Both the position numbers and the translations under genes were made by a program. A stretch of DNA of 64,000 nucleotides from Dysgonomonas sp. HDW5A (GTDB lineage Bacteria; Bacteroidota; Bacteroidia; Bacteroidales; Dysgonomonadaceae), in assembly GCF_011299555.1 (NCBI RefSeq), contig NZ_CP049857.1, forward strand, positions 2,542,001 through 2,606,000, given 5' to 3'. Of this stretch, positions 1 through 9,432 are shown in pieces. The number at the start of each line of letters is the position of its first letter. The stretch's first letter is position 1. The notes under the pieces were generated by a model. That model was not told the origin of the DNA. It saw only the letters and a program-made list of their open reading frames with translations, and ran no database searches.

Positions 1-116
1 AATTTTTATTTTTTTCATTTGTTTGAGCTTGTTGCCTTTTTTAATTAATATAATTGTTTAATACTTTATGTTGAATAGTTAGCAAATTTGTGTATTCTAG
101 CTAACTGTTTATTCTC

Positions 117-1559
117 CTAGTTACGTTTAGTCAATACCAGTCGTTGGGTTACTACTTCGGGTATCTCATCTTCATAATGTGTTACATATATCAATGCCTT
201 ATCATTGGTACAAAAATCCTCTATAATCTTTTTTATGCGATATTTATTTGCTGCATCCAGTCCATGTAAAGGCTCATCGAGAATGAGTAAATCAGGATTC
301 TTTACAAAAACACGTGCTAATAATACCAAGCGTTGCTCTCCTGTTGATATATTGAGAAATGATATGTCTTTAATGTTTTCAATTCCAAATGTTTTCATCC
401 ATTCTAATGCCACAATTTCCTGCTCTTCACTGCACTTCTTGTAAAGACCGATGGTGTCGAAGAACCCTGATCCGACAACGTCAAGGCAGCGTACATTTTT
501 TAGGTAATAGAGGTGCATTTCGGGTGAAATATATCCGATATGTTTTTTTATATCCCAAATACTTTCGCCCGAACCTCTTTTGCGGTCGAACAAAGTTATA
601 TCGTTAGCATATGCTTGAGGGTTATCTCCCGAAACTAAACTGAGTAGTGTAGATTTACCCGATCCATTTTCTCCTAATAAAGCCCATTTTTCTCCTCGCT
701 TTACCTGCCAATTAAGCTCCTTTAATATCGTACGTGTTCCGTATCGTATATTTATATTCTTAAATAAGAGAGCATTTTCGAATGAAAATTGATCCGTAGA
801 GTTATCAAGAAGAGTTGAAATATCAGCTTTATTTTCTGTATTAAACAGATTCTTCTGTAGGCTTGCATCTTTTAAAAACTCTTCGCGGCTTATAGCAGGC
901 AGTAAAGATTTGTTCTTTATGGGTAGAATATGTGTAATAATTGCAGGTAAGTCCTTTGGGTGCGAAAGGATTAATACGATTTGAAGATTTTCCAGTCGGG
1001 ATAATTTCGCCAAAACTTCATTAAGCATCTCTCTTGATTTGGCATCTAATCCAATAAAGGGATTGTCTAAAATCAAAATACGAGGCTTTGTTAGCAGCGA
1101 TCTTACAATCAAGGTTTTCCTGAGTTCTCCACTTGATAGTAGATTAATCGGTTTTTCAACAAGATCTTCAATTTTAAATGCAGTGATAAGCATCTTTACC
1201 CATTCTTCTTCTCCTTTCGAAAATAAGTCTCTTACAATGGGTACCTCATGCTCGTCACCAGCATTCCAACGTTGTTGATAGTAGCTGTTTTGTATATCGG
1301 CAAGGCTATAAATATCACGAAAGGCAACACACTTTACAATGGAGTTGATACTGATATTATTCTTACTGATTATTTCTCCTGATCTTAAGGCGTGCTTTCC
1401 TAATAGAATATCTATCAGTAAAGTCTTGCCTCCTCCATTAGGTCCGATAATAGCCCAATGTTGATTGTCTTTTACAGCCCAGTTGATAGGTTGTGAGAAT
1501 GCTAATGTATTGATGCGGGGAACCGCATTTTTTATTTCTACAAGATTATCTGTTTCCAT
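117..1559 (-). CDS. Double ATP-binding ABC protein (ModF/PhrA-like)
   Basis: Cytoplasmic protein of 480 aa made of two ABC ATPase domains in tandem. The first has Walker A GPNGGGKT (about residues 39-46), signature LSSGE and Walker B ILILDNP. The second has Walker A GENGSGKS, signature ISTGEQR and Walker B LLILDEP. No membrane segments are visible and no permease gene lies next to it. This layout matches the ModF/PhrA family, often labelled molybdenum-transport or photorepair ATPase, whose substrate is poorly known. The second half is the better conserved. It is read convergently toward the window edge and is separated from the tatD-like gene by a short hairpin. Confidence 0.85.
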   Translation of the reverse strand: METDNLVEIKNAVPRINTLAFSQPINWAVKDNQHWAIIGPNGGGKTLLIDILLGKHALRSGEIISKNNISINSIVKCVAFRDIYSLADIQNSYYQQRWNAGDEHEVPIVRDLFSKGEEEWVKMLITAFKIEDLVEKPINLLSSGELRKTLIVRSLLTKPRILILDNPFIGLDAKSREMLNEVLAKLSRLENLQIVLILSHPKDLPAIITHILPIKNKSLLPAISREEFLKDASLQKNLFNTENKADISTLLDNSTDQFSFENALLFKNINIRYGTRTILKELNWQVKRGEKWALLGENGSGKSTLLSLVSGDNPQAYANDITLFDRKRGSGESIWDIKKHIGYISPEMHLYYLKNVRCLDVVGSGFFDTIGLYKKCSEEQEIVALEWMKTFGIENIKDISFLNISTGEQRLVLLARVFVKNPDLLILDEPLHGLDAANKYRIKKIIEDFCTNDKALIYVTHYEDEIPEVVTQRLVLTKRN

Positions 1560-1614
1560 CTATTTTAATTTCCGATTGTAAAAGTAGTTATTTTGTTGGT
1601 CGCAATAAATAAAA

Positions 1615-1646
1615 AAGTATCACCCATTTTGTGGTAATACTTCTTT
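1615..1646 (-). terminator. Putative terminator downstream of the TatD gene
   Basis: AAGTAT and ATACTT arms enclose an inner CCCA/TGG pairing. On the minus strand the right arm runs into a T-rich stretch. It lies between the stop of the TatD gene and the start of the ABC gene. The stem is imperfect, so this is a moderate call. Confidence 0.4.
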
Positions 1647-1670
1647 ATTATAATCGAATTACAACTATCT

Positions 1671-2357
1671 TTAATTTGTCGATAATGTGAGTAGCGGAAA
1701 TATCTTTTTTATATTTTCCTCAATTTGTGAAGCCAATACATCTATTGGTATCTCCAATGTATTTGCCACTTCGTTGTATATATCTTCAATAGATATTTCC
1801 GAAATATCTGTTTCACAAAATAGCCTGTCTAAAGGTATTGCTCGGATAGCATCGTCATTAAAACGATCATTGACCGAGAAGTAGAATCCGTGAGACAATA
1901 ATTGTTTCGCTAGTTCTATTTTTCCTTTGTAGCCATGAATAATCCAAGGTTGGCGTGGCTTATACGTTTTTTTGATATGCAGTAATTCGTCCCATGCCTT
2001 AACACAGTGAATAATTAAGGGCTTTTGCAGTTGTTCCGATAATTCGACTTGCCGTTCGAATAAGGCCTGCTGAATAGTCAGTTCCGGACCTTTTAATTTG
2101 TCGAGGCCTGCTTCTCCGATTGCTATAATACGGGGATCGTCTGCAATTTCTTTTAAAAATTTAAGTTGGGGTTCTGCATCTTCTGAGTACCAGGGATGTA
2201 CTCCGCACGAAAACCAAGGATAGTTATCGTTGTCTTTGGCATATTCAAAACCAAGAGGATATACATTTACAATATTAGTAATGTTTTGCCTCAGACCCTC
2301 GTCATCATCCGGGTTCGGTGAAGGAGCGTCATGCGTATGTATGTCATATAAGTCCAT
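1671..2357 (-). CDS. TatD family metal-dependent hydrolase
   Basis: A 228-aa TIM-barrel amidohydrolase-fold protein of the TatD deoxyribonuclease family. The metal-binding pattern is complete: DIHTHD at the N terminus, GEAGLD in the middle, IHCVKAWDE, IHGYKG and FCETD toward the C terminus. It is somewhat shorter than the usual 255-265 aa, mainly through short loops. Family members are Mg-dependent 3'-5' DNA/RNA exonucleases; the true substrate here cannot be told from sequence. Confidence 0.85.
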   Translation of the reverse strand: MDLYDIHTHDAPSPNPDDDEGLRQNITNIVNVYPLGFEYAKDNDNYPWFSCGVHPWYSEDAEPQLKFLKEIADDPRIIAIGEAGLDKLKGPELTIQQALFERQVELSEQLQKPLIIHCVKAWDELLHIKKTYKPRQPWIIHGYKGKIELAKQLLSHGFYFSVNDRFNDDAIRAIPLDRLFCETDISEISIEDIYNEVANTLEIPIDVLASQIEENIKKIFPLLTLSTN

Positions 2358-2589
2358 AAAACAATTAAGAATTCTGAGCTTTGCAAGTTAGCCAAAACTT
2401 TCAGACTCTACCAAATAAATGACAATTTTTTTTAGAAAGTAATTTTATAAGCCCCTAAGTAGCTTCTAAAAAATTACTTTTGTAAATTCACATTCTGTTC
2501 GGATCTCACGCCTGTTTGTTGTTTCGGAAATTATAATAACAATGGCTTATTATGATTCTAAAGTACATTCATTTATTTATGTTGGTTAT

Positions 2590-3252
2590 ATGCTTACAAT
2601 TGAAATTTCGGAAAATATAAAATCTCATTGCCCCGATTTTGTTGGTGTAGCTATAATGGCTACAGTGAAAAATACAAAGTACAATCCCGACCTCTGGAAT
2701 GAGATAAACTCATGTATCGAAGAGTATAAACGTACTTATAAGATTGAAGATATAAAAAATATATCCGGAATACAAGCTACTCGCAATGCTTACAGGCGAT
2801 TGGGGAAGGATCCCAATAGATATCGCCCCTCCGCAGAAGCTCTGGGAAGGCGTGTATTACGTGATTTGCCACTTTATCAAATCGATACGTTGGTTGATCT
2901 GATTAACTTAGTCTCAATTCGTACCGGATATTCAATTGGAGGTTTTGATGCAGATAAAATAGATGGTGACAAATTAATTTTAGGAGTTGGTAAAGCTAAT
3001 GAGCCTTATGAGGCAATAGGTAGGGGACTCCTGAATATCGAAGGTTTGCCGGTGTATCGGGATCTTTCAGGAGGTATAGGTACTCCGACCAGTGATAACG
3101 AGCGGACTAAAATAGATTTGGGTACGACCCGTTTTCTGGCTATAATCAATGGATATGACGGAAAAGAAAGGTTACCCGAGACGGTCAATTATATGCAATC
3201 GTTGTTGACTCGGTTTGCGAATTCCGACGGTGGCGAAGTAATTTATTTTTAA
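2590..3252 (+). CDS. B3/4 domain-containing protein
   Basis: Stand-alone homologue of the B3/B4 domain of phenylalanyl-tRNA synthetase beta chain, which in the synthetase carries editing activity. The pattern RNAYRRLGKDPNRYRPSAEAL and the following DLINLVS...GGFD segment are typical of this small family. A longer reading from 2542 exists, but family members begin at the strand equivalent to MLTIEISENI, so I prefer the ATG at 2590. Substrate is unknown; a trans-editing role for misacylated tRNA is an inference from the domain. Confidence 0.72.
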   Translation: MLTIEISENIKSHCPDFVGVAIMATVKNTKYNPDLWNEINSCIEEYKRTYKIEDIKNISGIQATRNAYRRLGKDPNRYRPSAEALGRRVLRDLPLYQIDTLVDLINLVSIRTGYSIGGFDADKIDGDKLILGVGKANEPYEAIGRGLLNIEGLPVYRDLSGGIGTPTSDNERTKIDLGTTRFLAIINGYDGKERLPETVNYMQSLLTRFANSDGGEVIYF

Positions 3253-3295
3253 GTTTACTGACTTTTTATACTTACCATTTAATAGAATATAGAGA

Positions 3296-4351
3296 ATGAG
3301 TACATCAATTATAGCGGATCTACGTCTTCATAATCAGCTTCTGAGAGGATCGAATTTTACAACTCCTCAGGAAGTAGTGTCTTGGATGGGAGCAGTTCAA
3401 GCACAAGATTTTAATATGGCAAAATGGGCTCTTGGGGTGCGTCTACCTGTGCTGACAAATACTACGGTTGAAGATGCTTTAAATAAAGGAGAGCTTGTTA
3501 GGACACATATATTACGTCCTACATGGCATCTTGTTGCAGGTAAAGAGATTCACTGGATGTTGAGCTTATCGGCTCCCCGATTAAAAGCCATACTGAAAAC
3601 GTATGCAAAAATGCTAGAGCTGACTGATGCTGCAATTGAAAAAGGAAGCGATATCATTCAACAGGCTTTAAGTGAAGGTGAACATCTAACCAGACCTCAA
3701 TTAGGAGAAAGGTTGAAAAGTAAAGGGATGGATGTTAATCCACATCAGTTGAATCATATTATGTTTAGTGCCGAACTGCATGGCATAGTTTGTAATGGAG
3801 AAATAAACAAGAATAAGCAGACTTATTGTTTACTGGAAGAAAAAATACCCAAGACAGAAGTATTTGATAAACAGATTGCCCTTGAAAGATTGGCTCGTAA
3901 GTATTTCACCAGCCACGCACCGGCTACACTGCAAGACTTTGTATGGTGGTCGGGTTTAACGGTTGCGGATGCAAAAGCAGCTATGGAAATGATCAAGCCC
4001 GATTTTGTTGTCGAAAAAATAGATTCATTAGACTATTGGATAAATAATTCTTTTACTGAAACTAAAGAGAGCCAAGAGTCCGTCTTTTTGTTGCCTGCAT
4101 GGGATGAGTTTGTAGTTAGTTATAAAAATAGACAGCATATTGTTGCTGATGAGCATTACTCGAAAGTAATTTCCAGGAATGGGATCTTTAAGCCTGTGAT
4201 TGTTAAAAATGGGCAAATCATTGGTATGTGGAAGCGGTTGAAAAAGAAAGATACTATTTCAGCGGGTATTGAGTTATTCGGAGATGTTGATGCATCTACT
4301 GAAAATTTAATTAAGCAAGCATCCCGGTCATTTGAATTGTTTCACATCTGA
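3296..4351 (+). CDS. Winged-helix DNA-binding protein, AlkZ/YcaQ-like
   Basis: A 351-aa protein of the HTH_42 (formerly DUF1006) family made of repeated winged helices. The motif VQAQD near residues 34-38 matches the catalytic QxQ of AlkZ-type DNA glycosylases, which unhook interstrand crosslinks or remove bulky alkyl lesions. Further family marks are LVRTHILRPTWHLV and the C-terminal LPAWDEFVVSYK region. It stands alone 43 bp after the B3/4 gene on the same strand. Glycosylase activity is inferred from the family. Confidence 0.75.
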   Translation: MSTSIIADLRLHNQLLRGSNFTTPQEVVSWMGAVQAQDFNMAKWALGVRLPVLTNTTVEDALNKGELVRTHILRPTWHLVAGKEIHWMLSLSAPRLKAILKTYAKMLELTDAAIEKGSDIIQQALSEGEHLTRPQLGERLKSKGMDVNPHQLNHIMFSAELHGIVCNGEINKNKQTYCLLEEKIPKTEVFDKQIALERLARKYFTSHAPATLQDFVWWSGLTVADAKAAMEMIKPDFVVEKIDSLDYWINNSFTETKESQESVFLLPAWDEFVVSYKNRQHIVADEHYSKVISRNGIFKPVIVKNGQIIGMWKRLKKKDTISAGIELFGDVDASTENLIKQASRSFELFHI

Positions 4352-4441
4352 CTCTGTCTGCTAATCTTTAGATGATTATTCGAATGAATTATGCTTATAC
4401 AGGACTGTAGTCCAGCCAAGCAATAAAAATTCAGAGAGACT

Positions 4442-4672
4442 TTAAGGAACGGGATCATATCCATGACCTCCCCATGGATGGCAACGTGATATTCTTTTGA
4501 TTGCAAGCCATGTTCCTTTTATTGGACCATATTTTTTGACCGCAAGCACTGCATACTCCGAACAAGTAGGGGCATAGCGACAAGTGGGAGGTTTGAGCGG
4601 AGAAATACAATATCGATAAAAGTATATCGGTATAAGTACTATATAGGATAGTATTTTACGAATTGTTTTCAC
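4442..4672 (-). CDS. yidD: Membrane protein insertion efficiency factor YidD
   Basis: A 76-aa YidD protein with an N-terminal amphipathic/hydrophobic helix and the conserved Cys cluster [11 protein letters not shown], then [14 protein letters not shown] at the very end. YidD helps YidC insert proteins into the inner membrane. It overlaps the end of rnpA by 17 bp, the classic rnpA-yidD arrangement, so the two are translationally coupled. Confidence 0.92.
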   Translation of the reverse strand: MKTIRKILSYIVLIPIYFYRYCISPLKPPTCRYAPTCSEYAVLAVKKYGPIKGTWLAIKRISRCHPWGGHGYDPVP

Positions 4673-5087
4673 TTTTTGATTCTAGTTGGTTCTTTCCGTT
4701 TAATGTATTTATCGTTTTCAATACAGCCTTTTCTATTTCAGAATATGTAGGCAATTCGCTTTTGAGATACAGAAAAGCTATATCAAAGGATTTGCCTGAT
4801 TGCGCTGCAAACTCAATAAATTCGTTTTTATTCAATCGGTAAGCCTCACGAATTAATCGTTTAACTCTGTTTCTTTTCACAGCTCGTTTGAAACGCTTTT
4901 TTGAAACACTGGTCAGTATTGAAACAGTTGGTAATCCGTCTTCTAAATTACATTCACGAGTTATATAAACCACTCTTAAAGGATAAGCTATAAAAGAACT
5001 GCCTCCTGCAAAAAGGGCTTCGATTCTTTTTTCGGCATAAAGCCTCTCTTCTTTACAAAGTGTATATTGATTTTCTTTTTCAGGCAT
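4656..5087 (-). CDS. rnpA: Ribonuclease P protein component
   Basis: The 143-aa protein subunit of RNase P, which helps the catalytic RNA process tRNA 5' ends. The signature [18 protein letters not shown] (the RNR motif) is intact. It overlaps the following yidD. rpmH, which often precedes rnpA, is absent immediately upstream. A TATCTTTG -7 box on the minus strand (complement of 5107-5114) lies just before the start. Confidence 0.93.
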   Translation of the reverse strand: MPEKENQYTLCKEERLYAEKRIEALFAGGSSFIAYPLRVVYITRECNLEDGLPTVSILTSVSKKRFKRAVKRNRVKRLIREAYRLNKNEFIEFAAQSGKSFDIAFLYLKSELPTYSEIEKAVLKTINTLNGKNQLESKSENNS

Positions 5088-5174
5088 TTTTTTATACTAA
5101 TAGCAACAAAGATACGTTTTTTGAATGAAGCGTATATCAGTTCAATTATATTTCTGAGAGAGTAAAAAAAACTG

Positions 5175-5182
5175 TATTTTTG
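5175..5182 (+). promoter_or_regulatory. Bacteroidetes -7 box before the ElaA-like gene
   Basis: TATTTTTG fits the TAnnTTTG consensus of the Bacteroidetes primary sigma factor. It lies 62 bp upstream of the GNAT start. A clear TTTG -33 element is not visible, so the call is modest. Confidence 0.4.
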
Positions 5183-5243
5183 TAAAACAAGTAAACAAAA
5201 CAACAATAAAGATTTAGAACACCCATTAAGTGTAAAGTAAAGG

Positions 5244-5696
5244 ATGGCTGATACAATAACATGGTACGTAGATTATTTTGACGATTTAGATATTCATAAG
5301 TTATACAACTTGCTTTATTTACGTGCTGAGATATTTGTCGTGGAACAAGAATGTCCTTATTTAGATCCGGATAATAAAGATCAGAAAGCTTTACATTTAC
5401 AAGGTTATGTGGGCGAAAAACTTGTAGCTTACTGTCGTTTATTTAAGCCGGGTGACTATTTCACTGAGGCGTCTATCGGTAGAGTTGTTGTTGCTGCTGA
5501 CTTTCGGAAGTATGGTTATGGACATCAGTTAATGACGAAGGCAATAGAACTTCAGGCATCTTTAATGAATGAAACCCAGATAACGATATCGGGTCAGTTG
5601 TACCTGAAGAAATTTTATGAAAGTCATGGTTTTATTCAGACCTCCGAAACTTATTTAGAAGATAATATTCCACATATACAAATGAAGTTGAATTAA
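5244..5696 (+). CDS. ElaA-like GNAT N-acetyltransferase
   Basis: A 150-aa acetyltransferase of the GNAT superfamily. LYNLLYLRAEIFVVEQECPYLDPDNKD is the ElaA-type N-terminal signature, followed by the acetyl-CoA binding strand and loop IGRVVVAADFRKYGYGHQL. The substrate is unknown. It sits 20 bp upstream of galE on the same strand and may be co-transcribed with it. Confidence 0.85.
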   Translation: MADTITWYVDYFDDLDIHKLYNLLYLRAEIFVVEQECPYLDPDNKDQKALHLQGYVGEKLVAYCRLFKPGDYFTEASIGRVVVAADFRKYGYGHQLMTKAIELQASLMNETQITISGQLYLKKFYESHGFIQTSETYLEDNIPHIQMKLN

Positions 5697-5716
5697 CGAA
5701 AATATATAATATCACT

Positions 5717-6751
5717 ATGAAAAAAAAGATTTTAGTAACAGGTGGAACTGGATATATAGGTTCACATACAGTTGTTGAATTACAAAATGCAGGGTATGAA
5801 GTAGTCGTTGTTGATAACTTGTGTAATTCGACTGCTGACAGTATTGATGGTATTGAGCGTATCACCGGAATTCGTCCAGCATTCGAGAAAATAGATTGTA
5901 ACGATGAGGAAGCATTACGCAAAGTATTCGCGAAATACTCTCCAATCAGTGGGGTGATCCATTTTGCAGCTAATAAAGCTGTTGGAGAATCGGTTGAGAA
6001 ACCTTTGTTATATTATAAAAATAATCTGGTGTCATTAATCAATGTTTTGGAATTGATGCCCGAATTTAATGTGAAAGGTGTTGTATTTTCTTCATCTTGT
6101 ACCGTTTATGGAGAGCCTGATGTCAATCCTATTGATGAAACAGCCGCCATTAAACCGGCTGCGTCGCCCTATGGTAATACTAAACAGATCAATGAAGAAA
6201 TTATTCAGGACTTTGTGGCTTCCGGAGCCAATATTAAGAGTATAATCTTACGCTATTTCAATCCGGTAGGTGCGCATGCTACTGCTGAGTTAGGCGAATT
6301 ACCCAATGGTGTGCCTCAAAACTTAGTTCCTTTTATTACTCAAACTGCTATGGGTATCCGTAAAGAGTTGAGTGTATTTGGAGACGATTATGATACACCT
6401 GACGGTTCATGTGTTCGTGACTTCATCAATGTGGTAGATTTAGCTAAAGCTCATGTTGTTGCAATGGATAGAATGTTGCAAGATAAATCTCCGGATAAAG
6501 TGGAAATTTTCAATTTGGGTACAGGAAACGGTGTGTCAGTATTAGAACTTATCCATATTTTCGAAAAAGTATCGGGTGTGAAAGTAAACTATAAAATAGT
6601 TGGACGTCGTGCCGGAGATATTGTTAAAATATGGGCAGAACCATCTAAAGCCAATAACGTATTGGGATGGACAGCAAAAGAAACTATTGAAGATACAATG
6701 GCATCGGCCTGGAAATGGCAGCAAAAGCTTAGAGAAAAAGGTATTATGTAA
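5717..6751 (+). CDS. galE: UDP-glucose 4-epimerase
   Basis: A 344-aa extended short-chain dehydrogenase. It has the NAD-binding TGGTGYIG near residues 8-15, SSSCTVYGEP and the catalytic YGNTK. The RYFNPVGAH segment and the C-terminal GRRAGDIVKIWAEP are specific to GalE. It interconverts UDP-glucose and UDP-galactose. The neighbourhood contains no other Leloir gene, so it may feed cell-surface glycans. Confidence 0.93.
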   Translation: MKKKILVTGGTGYIGSHTVVELQNAGYEVVVVDNLCNSTADSIDGIERITGIRPAFEKIDCNDEEALRKVFAKYSPISGVIHFAANKAVGESVEKPLLYYKNNLVSLINVLELMPEFNVKGVVFSSSCTVYGEPDVNPIDETAAIKPAASPYGNTKQINEEIIQDFVASGANIKSIILRYFNPVGAHATAELGELPNGVPQNLVPFITQTAMGIRKELSVFGDDYDTPDGSCVRDFINVVDLAKAHVVAMDRMLQDKSPDKVEIFNLGTGNGVSVLELIHIFEKVSGVKVNYKIVGRRAGDIVKIWAEPSKANNVLGWTAKETIEDTMASAWKWQQKLREKGIM

Positions 6752-6776
6752 TTCGACAGAATGATAATGTAATAAG

Positions 6777-6804
6777 GAGGGGATTTTAATGATCCCCTCT
6801 TTTT
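6777..6804 (+). terminator. Rho-independent terminator after galE
   Basis: GAGGGGAT at 6777-6784 pairs with ATCCCCTC at 6792-6799 around a 7-nt loop and is followed by five T residues. It is a good intrinsic terminator. Confidence 0.8.
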
Positions 6805-6924
6805 GTTATAAGGGTCTAAGGACTTAAAACAGAACTGTCAGGCTAAACTTTATATATTTCTCTTTGTTTTATAAATAAGTAAGATCAGGTTATAAATTTA
6901 TTTTTTTTCTAAAAACTGATAAAA

Positions 6925-7332
6925 ATGGACTCTTCAGGTTTCTTTGTATTGCTTGGTTCTATCAATTGGATCTGGTATATAATAGCCGTGATAGCCGTAT
7001 TTGTACTTGGGGGAATATGGTTTTCTTTTTTGTTTAAGAATATGTGGATTAAAGTATTTAAAATTGAGATGCCTGAAGGTAAACCCCAAGGTGTCGTATT
7101 CACAATGATAATGCAGCTTATCGTAACAGCATTGTTCGGGCTTGTATTTTTTATTTTGGTAAAACTATCCTTCTGGGTTGCCCTTTTAGCTCTGATCGGA
7201 TTTTGTGGATGGCAAAACGGCAGCCTCAAATTTCGCTATACCAAATGGAGTGAATATGTTCAAGCTGCTATCGTAGAGGCAGGATACACCTTTCTGGCTG
7301 GGATGGTTTTTATATTATTGGGGTTGCTCTAA
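6925..7332 (+). CDS. DUF1761 family membrane protein
   Basis: A small integral membrane protein of 135 aa with about four transmembrane helices (residues roughly 14-36, 57-75, 80-95 and 112-135). The N-terminal IAVFVLGGIWFSFLFKNMW pattern is typical of DUF1761. Function is unknown. It stands alone between a terminator and a decayed stretch. Confidence 0.75.
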   Translation: MDSSGFFVLLGSINWIWYIIAVIAVFVLGGIWFSFLFKNMWIKVFKIEMPEGKPQGVVFTMIMQLIVTALFGLVFFILVKLSFWVALLALIGFCGWQNGSLKFRYTKWSEYVQAAIVEAGYTFLAGMVFILLGLL

Positions 7333-7363
7333 ATTAAAGATAATGTAGATAGACTTTCTTGTA

Positions 7364-7590
7364 GAAAATTACTACTTCGGGGATACCTACATCTGGTCAG
7401 TCAGCTAAAAATATTGTAATAAATCAAACCGGATCACGTTTGTGGGTTCGCTCAACCATTTGGTTAATAAAAGATTATTTTTTTTATAGGCGATGTTACT
7501 AATTATAAAGGTTACTCGGGTGTAATTCTAACCAATGTAGATGCATTGACCGATAATAGTAGTATGATTGCTTTTCGAGTAACTTATTAG
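7364..7590 (+). pseudogene. Relic of an unidentified coding sequence
   Basis: The 489 bp between the DUF1761 gene and ansA hold no intact gene, but protein-like stretches appear in successive frames. These are ENYYFGDTYIWSVS (ends 7408), then INQTGSRLWVRSTIWLIKDY, then after an eight-T run VTNYKGYSGVILTN to SSMIAFRVTY and a stop at 7588. They could be pieces of one secreted or fimbrial-type protein broken by several indels. No start codon is present. The family is not recognised. Confidence 0.3.
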
Positions 7591-7790
7591 TAAGTAATAA
7601 CTACTGGTAAATTCAAAGTTATGCATGTATGATTTTATAACTTACTTATTAGGTAAATAGAGGTATTTAATATTATTTATTAAATTGTAATCATCTGTCA
7701 ATGTACTGTTTGACTATATGCTATATGCTACTGTGGCTTTTTAATGCATTTTTTACTGCAAAATGGTGTCTATCTTCTTCTTAAAAGTCG

Positions 7791-7799
7791 TATTTTTGC
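7791..7799 (+). promoter_or_regulatory. -7 box of the ansA promoter
   Basis: TATTTTTGC matches the TAnnTTTG consensus and lies 23 bp before the ansA ATG, the usual distance for a short Bacteroidetes leader. No convincing TTG -33 box is seen. Confidence 0.45.
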
Positions 7800-7821
7800 A
7801 TATCCCAATCCATAAGGCAAA

Positions 7822-8880
7822 ATGATAGATACAAATGCCAATATACTATTGATTTATACCGGAGGAACCATCGGTATGGTCGAGAATAATGTCACAGGCG
7901 TTCTCGAGGTGTTTGATTTTGCTCATCTGACAAGTCATATGCCCGAGTTGCAGAGGTTTAAATACCATATTAATACCATTGTATTTGATCCCCCTATTGA
8001 TTCATCGGATGTATGCCCATCTCATTGGCGAAAATTGGTACACATTATTGAGGATAATTATGCCGAGCACGATGGCTTTGTAATATTGCATGGGACAGAC
8101 ACAATGGCTTACACAGCATCCGCCCTTAGCTTTATGATTCAAAATTTGCAAAAACCAATCGTTTTGACCGGAGCGCAATTGCCAATTGGTAAATTAAGAA
8201 CAGATGCAAAGGAAAATCTGATAACTGCAATGGAAATAGCAGCTTCAAAAGACTCTATTGGCTATCCTATAGTACCAGAGGTCTGTATTTTCTTTCAGAC
8301 TAATCTAATCAGGGGAAATCGATCTACAAAAATAAATGCAGATAATTTTAATGCGTTTAAATCCTATAACTATCCAGGATTAGGAAAATCAGGAATACAA
8401 ATTCGTTACGACAGAGATAAAATTTTGACTCCTAATTATGAGAAGAAGGTAGTTTTTCATTATCTGATGGATAAAGATATTGTTATCTTGAAAATGTTTC
8501 CCGGAATTACGAAATCAGTTGTGGATGCTATATTGAATGCAAAAGGGGTAAAAGCCGTAGTTTTGGAAACATATGGTTCGGGTAATGCTCCTCGATACGA
8601 CTGGTTTATAGAGGCACTGTTGGATGCCGTAAAACGAGGGATAATTATTGTGAACATAACTCAGTGTGAGATGGGTTGTGTAGAAATGCAACGGTATGAA
8701 ACCGGTCACGAACTCTTAAAAGCCGGAGTTATTAGCGGATATGATGCTACGGTAGAAGCTACTGTGACAAAGTTGATGCACCTGTTGGGGCATAAATACT
8801 CACGTGAAGAAATAATAGTAAGAATGCGCGTGCCATTGGCAGGAGAATTAACCCGTCCCGACGATGACCGACAAATCTGA
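7822..8880 (+). CDS. ansA: Type I L-asparaginase
   Basis: A 352-aa cytoplasmic asparaginase hydrolysing L-asparagine to aspartate and ammonia. Both catalytic threonine motifs are present: YTGGTIG near residues 12-18 and HGTDTMAYT near 90-98. There is no signal peptide, consistent with the type I enzyme. The last 17 bp overlap the following YkgJ-type gene, suggesting coupled translation. Confidence 0.92.
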   Translation: MIDTNANILLIYTGGTIGMVENNVTGVLEVFDFAHLTSHMPELQRFKYHINTIVFDPPIDSSDVCPSHWRKLVHIIEDNYAEHDGFVILHGTDTMAYTASALSFMIQNLQKPIVLTGAQLPIGKLRTDAKENLITAMEIAASKDSIGYPIVPEVCIFFQTNLIRGNRSTKINADNFNAFKSYNYPGLGKSGIQIRYDRDKILTPNYEKKVVFHYLMDKDIVILKMFPGITKSVVDAILNAKGVKAVVLETYGSGNAPRYDWFIEALLDAVKRGIIIVNITQCEMGCVEMQRYETGHELLKAGVISGYDATVEATVTKLMHLLGHKYSREEIIVRMRVPLAGELTRPDDDRQI

Positions 8881-9355
8881 TAAGTATAAAAATTTGCCTA
8901 CTATGGCAGAGAAAGATACGCCTGAGTTCCTCTTGTATTTTAAGAAGAATAAAAAGAGGCTTGACAAGATGGATACAATTGTACATGAGTTGCATAATCG
9001 TTTTTCATCAGAGATCGATTGTCTACAATGTGCAAACTGTTGCCGTTCATTAGGTCCTGCTATTTACGATAAAGATATTGATCGTATGGCGAAGGCTCTT
9101 CGAATCAAGCCTTCGGATGTTGTCGCTAATTATTTAAAGATCGATGAGGATGGAGATTATGTATTTCAGTCTATGCCCTGTCCTTTTCTTATGCCTGATA
9201 ATTACTGCTCAATTTACGAAGCTCGTCCCAAAGCATGTCGGGAATACCCTCATACCGATAGAAAGAAATTTAGTCAAATATATAAACTAACTGTCAGAAA
9301 TGCACAAACTTGTCCTATTGCCTATGAGGTTTTAAAAGAACTTGTGAAAAATTAG
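8864..9355 (+). CDS. YkgJ family cysteine cluster protein
   Basis: A 163-aa protein with the Cys pattern of the YkgJ/CxxCxxCC family: CLQCANCC near residues 44-51, then CPFL, NYCSIYEARPKACREYPH and a final CP. The family is predicted to bind zinc or an iron-sulfur cluster; no reaction is established. It overlaps ansA by 17 bp. A second possible start is the ATG at 8903, which would leave a 22-bp gap instead. Confidence 0.8.
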   Translation: MTDKSDKYKNLPTMAEKDTPEFLLYFKKNKKRLDKMDTIVHELHNRFSSEIDCLQCANCCRSLGPAIYDKDIDRMAKALRIKPSDVVANYLKIDEDGDYVFQSMPCPFLMPDNYCSIYEARPKACREYPHTDRKKFSQIYKLTVRNAQTCPIAYEVLKELVKN

Positions 9356-9432
9356 ATCATCTGACTTTGTTTGCGTCATATAGATTCATAACTTTACCAG
9401 TTTAATCATACCTAGTTATTGGAACTGAAAAA

